A stretch of DNA of 64,000 nt from Clostridium sp. CAG:288. Its GTDB lineage: Bacteria; Bacillota_I; Bacilli_A; RFN20; CAG-288. The position numbers and the translations under genes are program-made. The stretch's first letter is position 1. Each line of letters begins with the position of its first letter. The stretch spans positions 72,445-136,444 of the forward strand of contig FR898166.1 in the NCBI GenBank assembly GCA_000437395.1. The letters are read 5' to 3'. Positions 45,124 to 54,264 of this stretch are shown here, one piece after another. The notes below the pieces were generated by a model, which ran no database searches, was not told the DNA's origin, and worked only from the letters and a program-made list of their open reading frames with translations.

Positions 45124-45737
45124 TGAAAAATAAGATTAAAATAGAAAAAGAAGAAAAGTATTATTTATTTATAATTTTAATTGGGATAGTTTTAACTTTC
45201 TTAATTTATTATTTTTATCGTCAGTTTTATTTATCGTTAGTTCCATTACTTGTTTCACTTAGCGTTTCTTTTATTCTTTTTTATTTCAATAGTGAATTGA
45301 AGAAAAGAAAAGTAGAAAAAAAAGCTGAATCAATGCTAGGTTTTTATATGAGCATCAATCAACAGTTAACTTTAGGCAATTCTTTTAAAGATAGCGCCAT
45401 AAAAGCTATTAGCGAGATTGTTGATGAAAATTTAAAGAAAGATATACAAGAATATTTTAACGAGGAGAATGTTGGATCTGGTGTTTTAGATATTTCAATC
45501 TTAAATACTGATACAGAAAAAGAGTTATGTAGCTTGTTTTTATATGGAATAACTCATCAAATAAACGCTGAATTTAAAGATAATTTTTTTCAACTTTGTG
45601 ATATGTATAAAGATGAAGTTAATATTAAAATTGGCAATAAAAAGAATTACGAAAAGTATATTGAGTATATAAGTGTATTTGTGACTTTGATAATTGCTAT
45701 TTTATTAACTTATAAGCTTTTTAACTCATTATTATGA
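45123..45737 (+). CDS. TadC/GspF-like membrane platform protein
   Basis: A 204-residue protein with two helices (about residues 14-32 and 35-54), a cytoplasmic domain of about 120 residues and a C-terminal helix (about 183-202). The middle part has SMLGFYMSINQQLTLGNSFKDSAIKAI, which resembles the first helices of the GspF/TadC cytoplasmic domain (a polar Ser/Gly patch before long helices). It starts on the last base of the preceding TadB-like gene and is followed by another small membrane protein gene overlapping by four bases. Function in pilus or secretion assembly is inferred from architecture and gene pairing, not from a decisive motif. Confidence 0.52.
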   Translation: MKNKIKIEKEEKYYLFIILIGIVLTFLIYYFYRQFYLSLVPLLVSLSVSFILFYFNSELKKRKVEKKAESMLGFYMSINQQLTLGNSFKDSAIKAISEIVDENLKKDIQEYFNEENVGSGVLDISILNTDTEKELCSLFLYGITHQINAEFKDNFFQLCDMYKDEVNIKIGNKKNYEKYIEYISVFVTLIIAILLTYKLFNSLL

Positions 45738-46057
45738 ATAAAAATTTATATATAAATCTAATAGTTTCTTTGATATTTATTTTGATAATTTATGATTTTT
45801 ATAGCTTATCAAAATATAAAGAATTATTGCAAAACTGTATGGAAGTAACAAACAAGTGTTTATTTGAAAATAAAAATCCTAATGAATACTTACCTACTAA
45901 CACAAAGTATACGTGCAATACGAATTGTGAATACGAAAGTGGAAGAGTAGTAGAATATAAATTAAGTGTTAAATCTTCTTTTTTTATTAATCCTTTTCAA
46001 AAAGAGGTTAGTGAAACGTATTATTATTTTGTATCTGATGTAAAGTTTTACGAATGA
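45734..46057 (+). CDS. small single-pass exported protein, last gene of the TadB/C-like operon
   Basis: A 107-residue protein with a hydrophobic helix at about residues 8-24 (NLIVSLIFILIIYDFYSL) followed by a short extracytoplasmic domain. That domain has four Cys residues (NCMEVTNKCLF and YTCNTNCEYESG), which may form disulfides. Layout resembles a TadE/TadF-like minor pilin, with Cys content unusual for an AT-rich gram-positive. It overlaps the TadC-like gene by four bases, and dapA starts 27 bases later. Confidence 0.6.
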   Translation: MNKNLYINLIVSLIFILIIYDFYSLSKYKELLQNCMEVTNKCLFENKNPNEYLPTNTKYTCNTNCEYESGRVVEYKLSVKSSFFINPFQKEVSETYYYFVSDVKFYE

Positions 46058-46084
46058 TAATCATACCCTTTAAGGGTGAACAAA

Positions 46085-46948
46085 ATGAAATATGAAGAAC
46101 TGTATGGAGCAATTGTTACTCCAATGAAAGATGACAAAATTGATTTAAAAACTTTTGATAATATTTTATCTTTATATGAGAAAAATCGACATCAAGGAGT
46201 TATTGTTGCTGGTTCTACTGGTGAAGGGGAATCTTTGACAATTAATGAAAAATATGAACTATTGAAAGTAGCGTTAAAACATAAAAATCTCGATGTAATT
46301 ATGGCTGTAAAATCTGGTTCAACTAAAAGTGTTATTGATGAAATTAAAAGATATTGTACTTTAGACGTAAAAACTTTTTTGATAGTTGTTCCAGCATATT
46401 ATAAAGCGCCTCAAGAAGGAATTTATTTTCACTTTGCAGAAATAGCTAATACTTATAACGATAAAAACATAATTGTTTATAATATTCCATCAAGGACTGG
46501 AAGTAATATAAACTATGAAACAGTAGCTAGGTTAGTAAACGATTATAAAAACATAGTTGGAATTAAAGATTGCTCATTAAATTATGAGTATGTAGAAAAG
46601 CTATCTAAGATTACAACTGTTTATTGTGGATCTGATGATTGTGCATTAGATTACTTAAAATCAGGAGCAACGAAGTTTATTTCAGTATGCAGCATTTTTT
46701 ATTATGATACAATACATCAATTATATATGGAATATAATAGTGGTTTATATAACTACATAATGTACGGATATTTAAGATATGTAACAAACTTATTATCTTT
46801 AAAAGTTAATCCAATTGGAATAAAAGAATTGTTTAAACTTAAAGGATACAAATCTATGGATTTAAGATTGCCTCTTGTGCCTTATGATGAAAAAGAAAGA
46901 GAAAGGTTAAAAAAGTTGATCCCTATAAGCGATATGGCAATTGATTAA
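46085..46948 (+). CDS. dapA: 4-hydroxy-tetrahydrodipicolinate synthase family protein
   Basis: A 287-residue TIM-barrel lyase of the DapA/NanA superfamily. DapA condenses pyruvate and aspartate semialdehyde in lysine and diaminopimelate synthesis. Seen here are GAIVTPMKDD near the start, the GSTGEGESLT loop (equivalent to GTTGE), the catalytic Tyr in IVYNIPSRTG and the Schiff-base Lys in VGIKDCS. The family branch (DapA or another aldolase) is most likely DapA given the Arg in PSRTG. I use the ATG at 46085, which has AAGGGTG eight bases upstream, rather than the GTG at 46076. Confidence 0.88.
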   Translation: MKYEELYGAIVTPMKDDKIDLKTFDNILSLYEKNRHQGVIVAGSTGEGESLTINEKYELLKVALKHKNLDVIMAVKSGSTKSVIDEIKRYCTLDVKTFLIVVPAYYKAPQEGIYFHFAEIANTYNDKNIIVYNIPSRTGSNINYETVARLVNDYKNIVGIKDCSLNYEYVEKLSKITTVYCGSDDCALDYLKSGATKFISVCSIFYYDTIHQLYMEYNSGLYNYIMYGYLRYVTNLLSLKVNPIGIKELFKLKGYKSMDLRLPLVPYDEKERERLKKLIPISDMAID

Positions 46949-46987
46949 ATTTGATGTAAATAGTAGAATTTGTTTGAGGTTTTATAA

Positions 46988-47803
46988 ATGAATTCTATCT
47001 CAGCTTGGAATATATTTTGTCAAAGTATGTTAGCAAATATTGATGGTGAAACCGATTATCCAGAATTAGATTATCAATTTGACCAATTTCTTTTTTGCTA
47101 CAGCAATAATCAACGGTTGTATTTGGAAATGGCTCCAAGTTTAACTTTATATAAATTGGCTAATGGTTATGAAGATAAAGAGTTCTATGGAAAATTCTTA
47201 AATGAAATTGAAGATATAGAAAGTCTCGGATTTATTTCAGCTAAAGTTGAGCTGATAATATCTTTCTATTGGAAACTTTATGATCAAGAAGATTACGATA
47301 TAGAAACATCAAATAGTACTAAATTAGATCAATCACTATTAGATAATTTAAATTGTACATTTGAACAATTTATCTCGTATATTAGAGCTACACTAGAAAA
47401 TAAAGACGTTAAGTTATCCGATAAACTTAAAGTTATTCAACTAATAAAAACGGTCGATGATTCAATGATTAACAGCAGTTCATATATAATTACTTACCCA
47501 AACGGTTCAAAAAGAGTTTATAGAACTGATGAGAATATTGATGATGAATTGATGGAATTTATAAATAAAATAGAAAACGATTCTAATAATTTTAAAATTT
47601 TAACCAGTTTAGAAATATTTTTAAATAATCTTAAAGACGTTTATTTTAAAGAATATGTAAATATTAATAATTTAGATACAAAAGAATTTTTAAAGTGGTT
47701 TGATTTCTTTTATAAAAACTATCAAGTTAACTATCTTAAATTGCTAGAATTATCCAAGAATAACATACATATAAATTTTTTATTAGCGTATAATTGCTTT
47801 TAA
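46988..47803 (+). CDS. hypothetical protein
   Basis: A 271-residue soluble, acidic, probably mostly helical protein with no signal peptide or membrane segment. It is rich in Asn, Asp, Leu and Phe, and I recognise no motif or family. It lies 40 bases after dapA with a TTTGAGG just before the ATG, so it is probably translated and co-transcribed with dapA. A promoter for tig lies downstream. Confidence 0.6.
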   Translation: MNSISAWNIFCQSMLANIDGETDYPELDYQFDQFLFCYSNNQRLYLEMAPSLTLYKLANGYEDKEFYGKFLNEIEDIESLGFISAKVELIISFYWKLYDQEDYDIETSNSTKLDQSLLDNLNCTFEQFISYIRATLENKDVKLSDKLKVIQLIKTVDDSMINSSSYIITYPNGSKRVYRTDENIDDELMEFINKIENDSNNFKILTSLEIFLNNLKDVYFKEYVNINNLDTKEFLKWFDFFYKNYQVNYLKLLELSKNNIHINFLLAYNCF

Positions 47804-47890
47804 AATGTTAAAAATAGTGTCGAAACACGATTTTTGTTAGCAATCTATTGACATAAAAGGCTAGTTGTTAAATACAAATACTCGTTTTGT

Positions 47891-47920
47891 TTGATTTTAC
47901 AATATCGCTAGTATTATAAT
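47891..47920 (+). promoter_or_regulatory. promoter of the tig-lon-engB block
   Basis: TTGATT (47891-47896), an 18-base spacer and TATAAT (47915-47920) lie 34 bases before the GTG start of tig. A TTGACA is also present at 47848-47853 without a good partner -10. Confidence 0.65.
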
Positions 47921-47953
47921 ATTTTAGCGTGTTTATGGAGGTTTAAAAACATC

Positions 47954-49249
47954 GTGGAAAAGATATTTAAAAATAACAAAGACGGAAGCTTATTAGTTTC
48001 AGTCGCTTACGCTCAAGCAGACTACGCACCAGTAGTTAACAAAGTAATTGAACACTTGGCTCAAAACGTTACAATCAAGGGCTTTAGAAAAGGCAAAGCT
48101 CCACTTGATAGAGCAAGACCATATATCAAGAACGAAGACATATATGATGGAATGGTTAGAAAATTAATCGATCGTGATTTCCCAGGCTTACTCGAAGAAT
48201 ATGAAGATAAGAAGGAAGTTGCTAACATTCAACCATCATTAGAAATTGCAGTTGATGATAAGACTGGTGTCTATACTTTCAACTACACATTTACATATTT
48301 ACCAAAGGCTGAATTAGGCCAATATAAAGGCTTAGGCATTAAAGAAGATGTTCAACCAGTCTCTGATGAAGAAGTTGATGCTAAGTTAGAAGCCTTACGT
48401 AAAGATCAAGCTGAACTTGTTCCAAGTGAAGGTGAAAGCAAACTTACAGATACAGTCAATATTGATTTCACAGGCTTTATCGATAACAAACCATTTGATG
48501 GTGGCAGTGCAAAGAACTATGACTTAGTTTTAGGATCCAATTCATTCATTCCAGGCTTTGAAGATGAACTCGTTGGCCTCAAAGAAGGAAGTCACAAGAG
48601 CTTTAACATTACATTCCCTGAGAACTATGTTGCAAGTTTAGCTGGAAAACAAGCTAGATTTGATGTCACAGTCAATTCAGTTAAATCACAAGTCTTACCA
48701 GAACTTGATGACGAATTTGCTAAAGGCGTCGAAAAATATGAAGTCGAAACTCTCGCTGATTTAAGAGCAAAAGTTACAGAAGAACTTACATCTTCTCATG
48801 CCACACAAGCTAAGAACGCTAAACTTTTAGCTGTTGTAGATTCAATTGCTGCAAATTCAAAATTTGTCATTTCTGACAAGTACATTGAAGTTACAGCTAA
48901 TAACATCAACGATCAAAAGCTTAATCAAATCAAACAATATGGTTTAGGAAAGAAAGAATATCTTGAACTTGTTGGTATGACAGAAGAACAATTTGATGCT
49001 GATGCTAAGACACAAGCTCAAACAGAAGGAAAGAACTTTGCTGTTTATAGAGCTGTTATTGCCGCAGAAAACTTAGAAGTTTCAGACGATGAAATTGCTA
49101 ATGTTTTCGGTGGAAAAGAAAAATATGATGAATTTGTTGCAAAGGCTAAAGAAGGTTCTTCAGCTGGCCAATTAACAAATTATATCGCACAAATCAGATC
49201 CAACTTACTTAACCGTAAAGTCGAAGAATTCCTTTTAGCTAATAACTAA
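47954..49249 (+). CDS. tig: trigger factor (ribosome-bound chaperone, peptidyl-prolyl isomerase)
   Basis: A 431-residue trigger factor with the three family domains. The N-terminal ribosome-binding domain carries the signature GFRKGKAPL (about residues 46-54). The FKBP-type isomerase domain (about 160-245) has DTVNIDFTGFIDNKPFDGGSA and FIPGFEDELVGLKEG. The C-terminal helical arm domain follows. It holds nascent chains at the ribosome exit. The start is GTG, with GGAGG (47938-47942) upstream. Codons are richer in C-ending forms than average, as expected for a highly expressed gene. lon follows after 30 bases, an order shared with Bacillus. Confidence 0.97.
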   Translation: MEKIFKNNKDGSLLVSVAYAQADYAPVVNKVIEHLAQNVTIKGFRKGKAPLDRARPYIKNEDIYDGMVRKLIDRDFPGLLEEYEDKKEVANIQPSLEIAVDDKTGVYTFNYTFTYLPKAELGQYKGLGIKEDVQPVSDEEVDAKLEALRKDQAELVPSEGESKLTDTVNIDFTGFIDNKPFDGGSAKNYDLVLGSNSFIPGFEDELVGLKEGSHKSFNITFPENYVASLAGKQARFDVTVNSVKSQVLPELDDEFAKGVEKYEVETLADLRAKVTEELTSSHATQAKNAKLLAVVDSIAANSKFVISDKYIEVTANNINDQKLNQIKQYGLGKKEYLELVGMTEEQFDADAKTQAQTEGKNFAVYRAVIAAENLEVSDDEIANVFGGKEKYDEFVAKAKEGSSAGQLTNYIAQIRSNLLNRKVEEFLLANN

Positions 49250-49279
49250 TTAGTATAAAAAGAAGAAAGGAGGTTAAAG

Positions 49280-51631
49280 ATGGCTGATAATAATAAAGTT
49301 TTACTACCAGTATTTCCAAACGCTAGAAGCGTTGCTTTACCATCTTTAAAAATGTCAATCTCAGTCGTAAATGAATACGGAAAGAGATTGTTTGATTCTC
49401 TCAAAGAAGGAGACTATTTCTTCTTTGTCAGATCGTTCAACGACGACGCATTTGTCGATGTTGAAAATATTAAATTACCTGCAACTAAAAAGACAGGTAC
49501 AATTTGCAAATTAATTAGTATCGTTAAAAACGACGTTAGTTACACTGTCGAGTTTATTGGCGATGATACAGCTGATTTAGTTGATATTGAAATCGATAAA
49601 GACAATAAAATTGTTCGTGCTGAATTAGCTCCTCACGACAATGCTCCACGCGAAGCATATGAAATATATGCTAGACTTGGTAAATTACAAGCAAAGTATG
49701 ATGCTTTAAAATCTAAATATCCTACTTTACCTGAATTACCAGATTTAACTGATGTCGCTCCAGAGAACATTCCATATCAATTAGCTGCTTTCTTCAATTC
49801 AAGTTTTGATGTAAGACAATTAATGATCGAATACACAGATGTAATCGATAAAATGAAATTATGTCTAAACGAAATTGAAAAATTAGATATTGATGGAAAA
49901 ATTGAGTTCGAACTCGATAGAGCTGTTTCAACTGCTATGGACAAAAATCAAAGAGAGTATGTCCTTAGAGAAAAGATGAAAGCAGTCAAGGGAATGCTCA
50001 AAGAATTCGATGGCGATGATCAAGATGCAGTCTATGAAAAAGCTTTAAACGAAAATAAAGATTTATATCCTGAAAACATTCAACAAAAGATTAAAGTTGA
50101 AATGAACCGTTTAAAGACTATGCCTGCTGCTTCTCAAGAAGCTTCAGTTGTTAGAACATATCTTGATTTATTAGTCGAAATGCCATGGAGAGTTTCATCA
50201 CAAGATAATGAAGATTTAAATAATGTTCAAAAGATCTTAGATGAAGACCATTATGGCTTAGTTAAACAAAAAGAACGTATTTTGGAATACTTAGCTGTTA
50301 AGGCTATGACAAAATCCTTAAAAGCTCCTATTTTATGCCTTTATGGACCTCCAGGTGTTGGTAAAACATCACTTGGTGTTTCTATAGCTAGAGCTTTAGG
50401 AAGAAAATTTGTTAAAGTTTCACTTGGTGGTGTTTCTGATGAATCAGAAATTCGTGGCCATAGACGTACATATGTTGGTGCTTTACCAGGTAAAATCGTC
50501 CAAGGTATTAGAAATGCTGGAGTTAACAACCCACTTTTCTTGTTAGATGAAATTGATAAACTTGAAGGCGGCGGTTATCATGGTGACCCTGCTTCAGCTA
50601 TGCTTGAAGTTCTTGATCCAGAACAAAACGTTGCTTTCCAAGATAACTACTTAGAAGAGACTTTTGATTTATCAAATGTATTATTCATTTGTACAGCTAA
50701 TGATTTAAGCAAGATTCCAGAACCATTACGCGATCGTTTAGAATTAATTGAACTTAATACTTATACTAAGTTTGAAAAAATGCATATTGCAAAAGAGCAT
50801 TTAATCAATCTTGAATTAAAAGAAAATGGTATTAAGCCTGAAATGATTGAATTTGAAGACGATGCTCTCGATTATATAATTGAAGATTATACAAGAGAAG
50901 CTGGTGTTCGTGACTTACGTCGTAGAATTGGCAAAATCATGAGAAAATTTGCTGTCAAATATCTTAAAGACAACACATTTAATCACTTAGTAGTTACAAG
51001 AGAAGTAGTAACTGACTATTTAGGAAAGCCACCATTTATTCACACTAAAAACTTGAGCGAGTCTCAAGTTGGAGTTGTCAATGGTTTAGCATACACTTCC
51101 TATGGCGGTGAAATTTTACCAATTGAAGTTAATTTGTATCCAGGAAAAGGCACATTAATTAAAACTGGTAGCCTTGGTGATGTTATGAAGGAATCAATGG
51201 AAATCGCTTTCACATATGTTAAGTCTATCGCACAAAAATATGGTGCTCCTGCTGATTTCTTTGAGACTCATGATTTTCACATACACGCTCCTGAAGGTGC
51301 AACACCAAAAGACGGTCCATCAGCTGGTGTTGCTATTTCTACTGCAATTCTTAGTGCCGTAATTAATAAGCCATTAAGAAATGATGTTGGTATGACAGGT
51401 GAAGTTGATTTACGTGGTAATTCAATGACTATTGGTGGCTTAAGAGAAAAGTCATTAGCTGCTGTCAGAGAACATTTAAAGCTTATTCTTGTTCCAAAAG
51501 GTAATCATAACGATGTTGTTGATTTACCAGAAGAAGTTAAGAATAACCTCGAAATTATTGAAGTGAGTTCTGTTGAAGACGTTATTAAATACGCCTTTGT
51601 CGAAGCTCCTCAACCAGTGGAGGCCAAATGA
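49280..51631 (+). CDS. lon: ATP-dependent protease Lon
   Basis: A 783-residue AAA+ protease, full length. It has an N-terminal substrate-binding LON domain (LPVFPNARSVALP at the start), a coiled helical region, an AAA+ module with Walker A GPPGVGKT and Walker B FLLDEIDK plus the RGHRRTYVGALPG loop, and the C-terminal protease. There the catalytic Ser lies in PKDGPSAGV (Ser681) and the Lys in REKSLAA. It degrades misfolded and regulatory proteins in the cytoplasm. AAAGGAGG lies before the ATG. The TGA stop overlaps the ATG of engB, and this TGA also shows that the genome uses the standard code. Confidence 0.98.
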   Translation: MADNNKVLLPVFPNARSVALPSLKMSISVVNEYGKRLFDSLKEGDYFFFVRSFNDDAFVDVENIKLPATKKTGTICKLISIVKNDVSYTVEFIGDDTADLVDIEIDKDNKIVRAELAPHDNAPREAYEIYARLGKLQAKYDALKSKYPTLPELPDLTDVAPENIPYQLAAFFNSSFDVRQLMIEYTDVIDKMKLCLNEIEKLDIDGKIEFELDRAVSTAMDKNQREYVLREKMKAVKGMLKEFDGDDQDAVYEKALNENKDLYPENIQQKIKVEMNRLKTMPAASQEASVVRTYLDLLVEMPWRVSSQDNEDLNNVQKILDEDHYGLVKQKERILEYLAVKAMTKSLKAPILCLYGPPGVGKTSLGVSIARALGRKFVKVSLGGVSDESEIRGHRRTYVGALPGKIVQGIRNAGVNNPLFLLDEIDKLEGGGYHGDPASAMLEVLDPEQNVAFQDNYLEETFDLSNVLFICTANDLSKIPEPLRDRLELIELNTYTKFEKMHIAKEHLINLELKENGIKPEMIEFEDDALDYIIEDYTREAGVRDLRRRIGKIMRKFAVKYLKDNTFNHLVVTREVVTDYLGKPPFIHTKNLSESQVGVVNGLAYTSYGGEILPIEVNLYPGKGTLIKTGSLGDVMKESMEIAFTYVKSIAQKYGAPADFFETHDFHIHAPEGATPKDGPSAGVAISTAILSAVINKPLRNDVGMTGEVDLRGNSMTIGGLREKSLAAVREHLKLILVPKGNHNDVVDLPEEVKNNLEIIEVSSVEDVIKYAFVEAPQPVEAK

Positions 51632-52194
51632 TTGACTTTCGCAAAGCGACTTTTATAAAAAGTGCTGCTGGAAAATCGGGATTTTTAAAAGATAGACCTC
51701 AAGTAGTCTTTTTAGGAAGATCAAACGTTGGAAAGTCTTCGTTAATCAACGCTTTATGTGATAATGGAAAACTAATGTATGTTTCCAAAACTCCAGGTAG
51801 AACACAGATGCTAAACTATTTGGATATAGAATCCAATTATTATTTAGTAGATGCTCCTGGTTATGGTTACGCTAGTGGACCAATAGGTAGATTTGAACAG
51901 TTAATGTTAGAGTATTTCGATGTTACCAAAAATACTTATGCAATAGTTTTAACTGATTCACGTAGACCATTTACTGATGATGACTTAGCTATTATGGATA
52001 TGTTAGCTGAAAAACAAATTCCAAGCCTTGTTGTTATGACTAAGGCTGATAAGCTCAATCAAAAAGAAAAAGCCGCAGCAATAAAAAGAGTCCAAACTCT
52101 TTATCCAGAAGAAGAGTTTTTATTCGTTTCTGTTAAAACTAAAGCGGGTATTCAAGAACTTAGAGGAATACTTGCTAAACAATTACAAAAATAA
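51628..52194 (+). CDS. engB: ribosome biogenesis GTPase EngB/YsxC
   Basis: A 188-residue GTPase with G1 GRSNVGKSS, the G2 region SKTPGRTQ, G3 DAPGYGYA, G4 TKAD and G5-like SVKTKAG, all in normal order. EngB/YsxC is needed for assembly of the large ribosomal subunit. The start overlaps the lon stop by four bases (ATGA), and the order lon-engB is the Bacillus order. In Bacillus a haem operon follows; here it is absent and the spoVID-like gene comes next. Confidence 0.97.
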   Translation: MIDFRKATFIKSAAGKSGFLKDRPQVVFLGRSNVGKSSLINALCDNGKLMYVSKTPGRTQMLNYLDIESNYYLVDAPGYGYASGPIGRFEQLMLEYFDVTKNTYAIVLTDSRRPFTDDDLAIMDMLAEKQIPSLVVMTKADKLNQKEKAAAIKRVQTLYPEEEFLFVSVKTKAGIQELRGILAKQLQK

Positions 52195-52208
52195 TCATTA
52201 ATTTTTAT

Positions 52209-52234
52209 CTTCTTTCTTATAATTAAGAAGGAGG
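52209..52234 (+). promoter_or_regulatory. hairpin that sequesters the Shine-Dalgarno sequence of the spoVID-like gene
   Basis: CTTCTTTCTTA (52209-52219) pairs at all eleven positions (two G-U) with TAAGAAGGAGG (52224-52234) over a TAAT loop. The 3' arm contains the whole AAGGAGG, eight bases before the ATG at 52243. No T-run follows, so it is unlikely to be a terminator. Confidence 0.55.
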
Positions 52235-52242
52235 ATAAGTTT

Positions 52243-53052
52243 ATGAAACCAATCACATTTACAAAATCATTCATCTTCGAAGAGAATATTGTCAAAGTGC
52301 AAGATTTCTTAGTAGAAGATGATTTTTCGTATGAAATAAAAGATTCTGATTTAAGTATCTCTGGTAAGATTAGTGGATCAGGAAGCGCTAAAAGTGAAGT
52401 CGATACATATCCGTTTACATTTATAATTGATGTTGATTGTCTTTTAAGTTTAGCAAAAATTGATTGCTTAACTGATTTAAAGTTAAGATTTAAAGATTAT
52501 AAGTCCACAATTGATGGAAAACTTTTAACTTTGACAATAAGATATGAATTATTTGGTAATGGAGAAGTATATAAAGATGTCATTACAAAGGAAGACAAGA
52601 GTTTGCAAAGAAAACTATATGAAACTATGACTTCTTCAACTGTCATTGAGGATGTAAATCCAGCAATAGATAGTAATTTTAAAGAAAAAATCGAAAAAAT
52701 CTTAGATGAAAAAGTTGAAGTTATTTCAACTTTAGACGAATTAAAACCGCTTGATTCTTTTTCAAAAGAAATTGATGAAATTGAAGAAGCTAAGATTCAA
52801 CCTATTCCTTTTGTTGCCCCAATAGAAAAATATGATGATCGAAAGAATGTTGAAGATAATAAAATTGAAGAAAAGAAAGAGACTATTTTTAAGGAAAAAT
52901 ATGTTGTTACATATATATATTACAAAGTAAAAGACTCTGATAATTATTCTAACGTTTCTGAAAAATTTAAAGTTTCTGAAAAAGATTTAAGAGATTGTAA
53001 CTCTTCAAAAGATATTAGACCTGGAATGCTATTAAAAATACCAAACAAATAA
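52243..53052 (+). CDS. SpoVID-like protein with C-terminal LysM domain
   Basis: A 269-residue protein. The N-terminal beta domain (about 1-120; FTKSFIFEENIVKVQDFL, then a YPFTFIIDVDCLLSL strand and TLTIRYELFGNGEV) resembles the N-terminal domain of the spore-coat morphogenetic protein SpoVID. An acidic linker of about 90 residues follows. The last 50 residues are a LysM domain (VTYIYYKVKDSDNYSNVSEKF, ending IRPGMLLKIPNK). SpoVID has the same order but is about twice as long. Position supports it: in Bacillus spoVID and ysxE lie between the engB/haem genes and valS. It is cytoplasmic, without a signal peptide. A role on the forespore surface is inference. Confidence 0.65.
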   Translation: MKPITFTKSFIFEENIVKVQDFLVEDDFSYEIKDSDLSISGKISGSGSAKSEVDTYPFTFIIDVDCLLSLAKIDCLTDLKLRFKDYKSTIDGKLLTLTIRYELFGNGEVYKDVITKEDKSLQRKLYETMTSSTVIEDVNPAIDSNFKEKIEKILDEKVEVISTLDELKPLDSFSKEIDEIEEAKIQPIPFVAPIEKYDDRKNVEDNKIEEKKETIFKEKYVVTYIYYKVKDSDNYSNVSEKFKVSEKDLRDCNSSKDIRPGMLLKIPNK

Positions 53053-53054
53053 AT

Positions 53055-53963
53055 ATGAAAGATTTGCTTAGAGCTAATTATAATTTAGATGTCGAATCTA
53101 TAATTAAAGTGTCTCCGAAAACTTATAGAATTCAAGCTAATGGTCAACCATTTTTGTTAAAGAATAATCAAAATCCAGATGTTGAAAACATTATTAAAAG
53201 ATTAGAAATGCTCAATATTGATACGTTTGTTATACCTATAAAAAACGTTGATGATGAATATATAATTAGTTATGAAGATGACTATTATGCTTTGTATCCA
53301 TACTTTGAGGATGATAATACACTCAATAAAGATATAAGAATACGATTTTATATAAAATCACTAGCTTTTTTGCATACTCAATCATCTTTTAAAATTAATG
53401 GTACAGATGGCTATTTTAGTGAAACTTTAGATTATTTAGAAGATAGAATAAAGGATGTTAATGAACTGCTTTTAGCTAGAATTAGAAGGGTAGAAAGAGA
53501 ATCGTATCATTCACCTTCAGATTGGTTTTTTTTAGTTAATTATGAAAAGTTTAATAACGCTATAAAAGAAAGTAAAAAGCATTTAAAAAATCTTGAGGAC
53601 ACTTTAAGTGAGAGTGAAGGAAATTTATGCTTAACATATAGAAATTTTGACTATAGTCACATAATTGTTAAAAGACAAAAAATTGTTTCTATAGACAAAA
53701 TGTCAATAGCGCCATCAATTTATGATTTATTCTTTTTATTTGATGAATCTATTTCAAACAAATTAGATTCAAGCTATTATTTAAAAGAGTATTTACAAGT
53801 ACATCCTCTAAACAAATATGAAATAGAGGAGTTACTTACTTTTTTGTTTATACCAAAGGTAAAAAGAATGAAAGATGAAAGTTCTGACATAGATATTTTA
53901 TTAAAAGCTTTGAATTATTTAAATCAAGTTGAAAAAGCTAGTCAAATACTTATAGATGAATAA
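53055..53963 (+). CDS. YsxE/CotS-like kinase-fold protein
   Basis: A 302-residue protein with the layout of the CotS/YsxE branch of the aminoglycoside-phosphotransferase fold. It has YRIQANGQPFLLKN (lysine strand), LYPYFEDDNTL (hinge), LAFLHTQSSF (helix), and a catalytic-loop-like YRNFDYSHIIVKR in place of HGDxxxxNxL, followed by VSIDKMSIAPSIYDLFFLF. Key catalytic residues are not all conserved, as in CotS-type spore-coat proteins. It lies two bases after the spoVID-like gene, matching the Bacillus spoVID-ysxE pair. Function is probably in the spore coat if the organism sporulates. Confidence 0.65.
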   Translation: MKDLLRANYNLDVESIIKVSPKTYRIQANGQPFLLKNNQNPDVENIIKRLEMLNIDTFVIPIKNVDDEYIISYEDDYYALYPYFEDDNTLNKDIRIRFYIKSLAFLHTQSSFKINGTDGYFSETLDYLEDRIKDVNELLLARIRRVERESYHSPSDWFFLVNYEKFNNAIKESKKHLKNLEDTLSESEGNLCLTYRNFDYSHIIVKRQKIVSIDKMSIAPSIYDLFFLFDESISNKLDSSYYLKEYLQVHPLNKYEIEELLTFLFIPKVKRMKDESSDIDILLKALNYLNQVEKASQILIDE

Positions 53964-54140
53964 TTAAAATATATTTTTCTTTTTTAAATTAAATAGCAAA
54001 ATATATAAAATTATAGATAGAACGAATAATATTCTAATTAATGTGTTTTTTATAAAAAAAGCTTGAATTAACTGATATATTAATAAAAGTGGAAAGCTCT
54101 TGTAGGTGTAATTTAATACTCTAACAATAATTTTATTCAT
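53964..54140 (-). CDS. possible 58-residue two-helix membrane ORF
   Basis: The stretch between the ysxE-like gene and upp is very AT-rich and has no clear plus-strand gene. On the minus strand an ATG at 54140 opens 58 codons with two hydrophobic stretches (FPLLLIYQLIQAFFI and RILFVLSIILYILLF) and a basic end (KKKNIF). No good Shine-Dalgarno sequence is present and the composition alone could give such an ORF, so this may not be real. Confidence 0.25.
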   Translation of the reverse strand: MNKIIVRVLNYTYKSFPLLLIYQLIQAFFIKNTLIRILFVLSIILYILLFNLKKKNIF

Positions 54141-54264
54141 ATTAAACCATATGTTTGTTATTAAATATAAAGAAATAAAAATTAATATTTAATTTATTTA
54201 CGCTATTTTTACATTAAAATATTCTTTAATAAGATAAAATATCACAAGATATAAAGGAGTAATT

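Noticed and set aside
46065..46079. ACCCTTTAAGGGT as an operator before dapA
   Set aside because: It is short, its centre allows no proper loop, and it is largely explained by the ribosome binding site AAGGGTG.
47830..47875. CIRCE-like heat-shock operator before tig
   Set aside because: TTAGCAATC and a later GTTGTTAA look superficially similar, but the arms do not match the consensus and the spacing is not nine bases.
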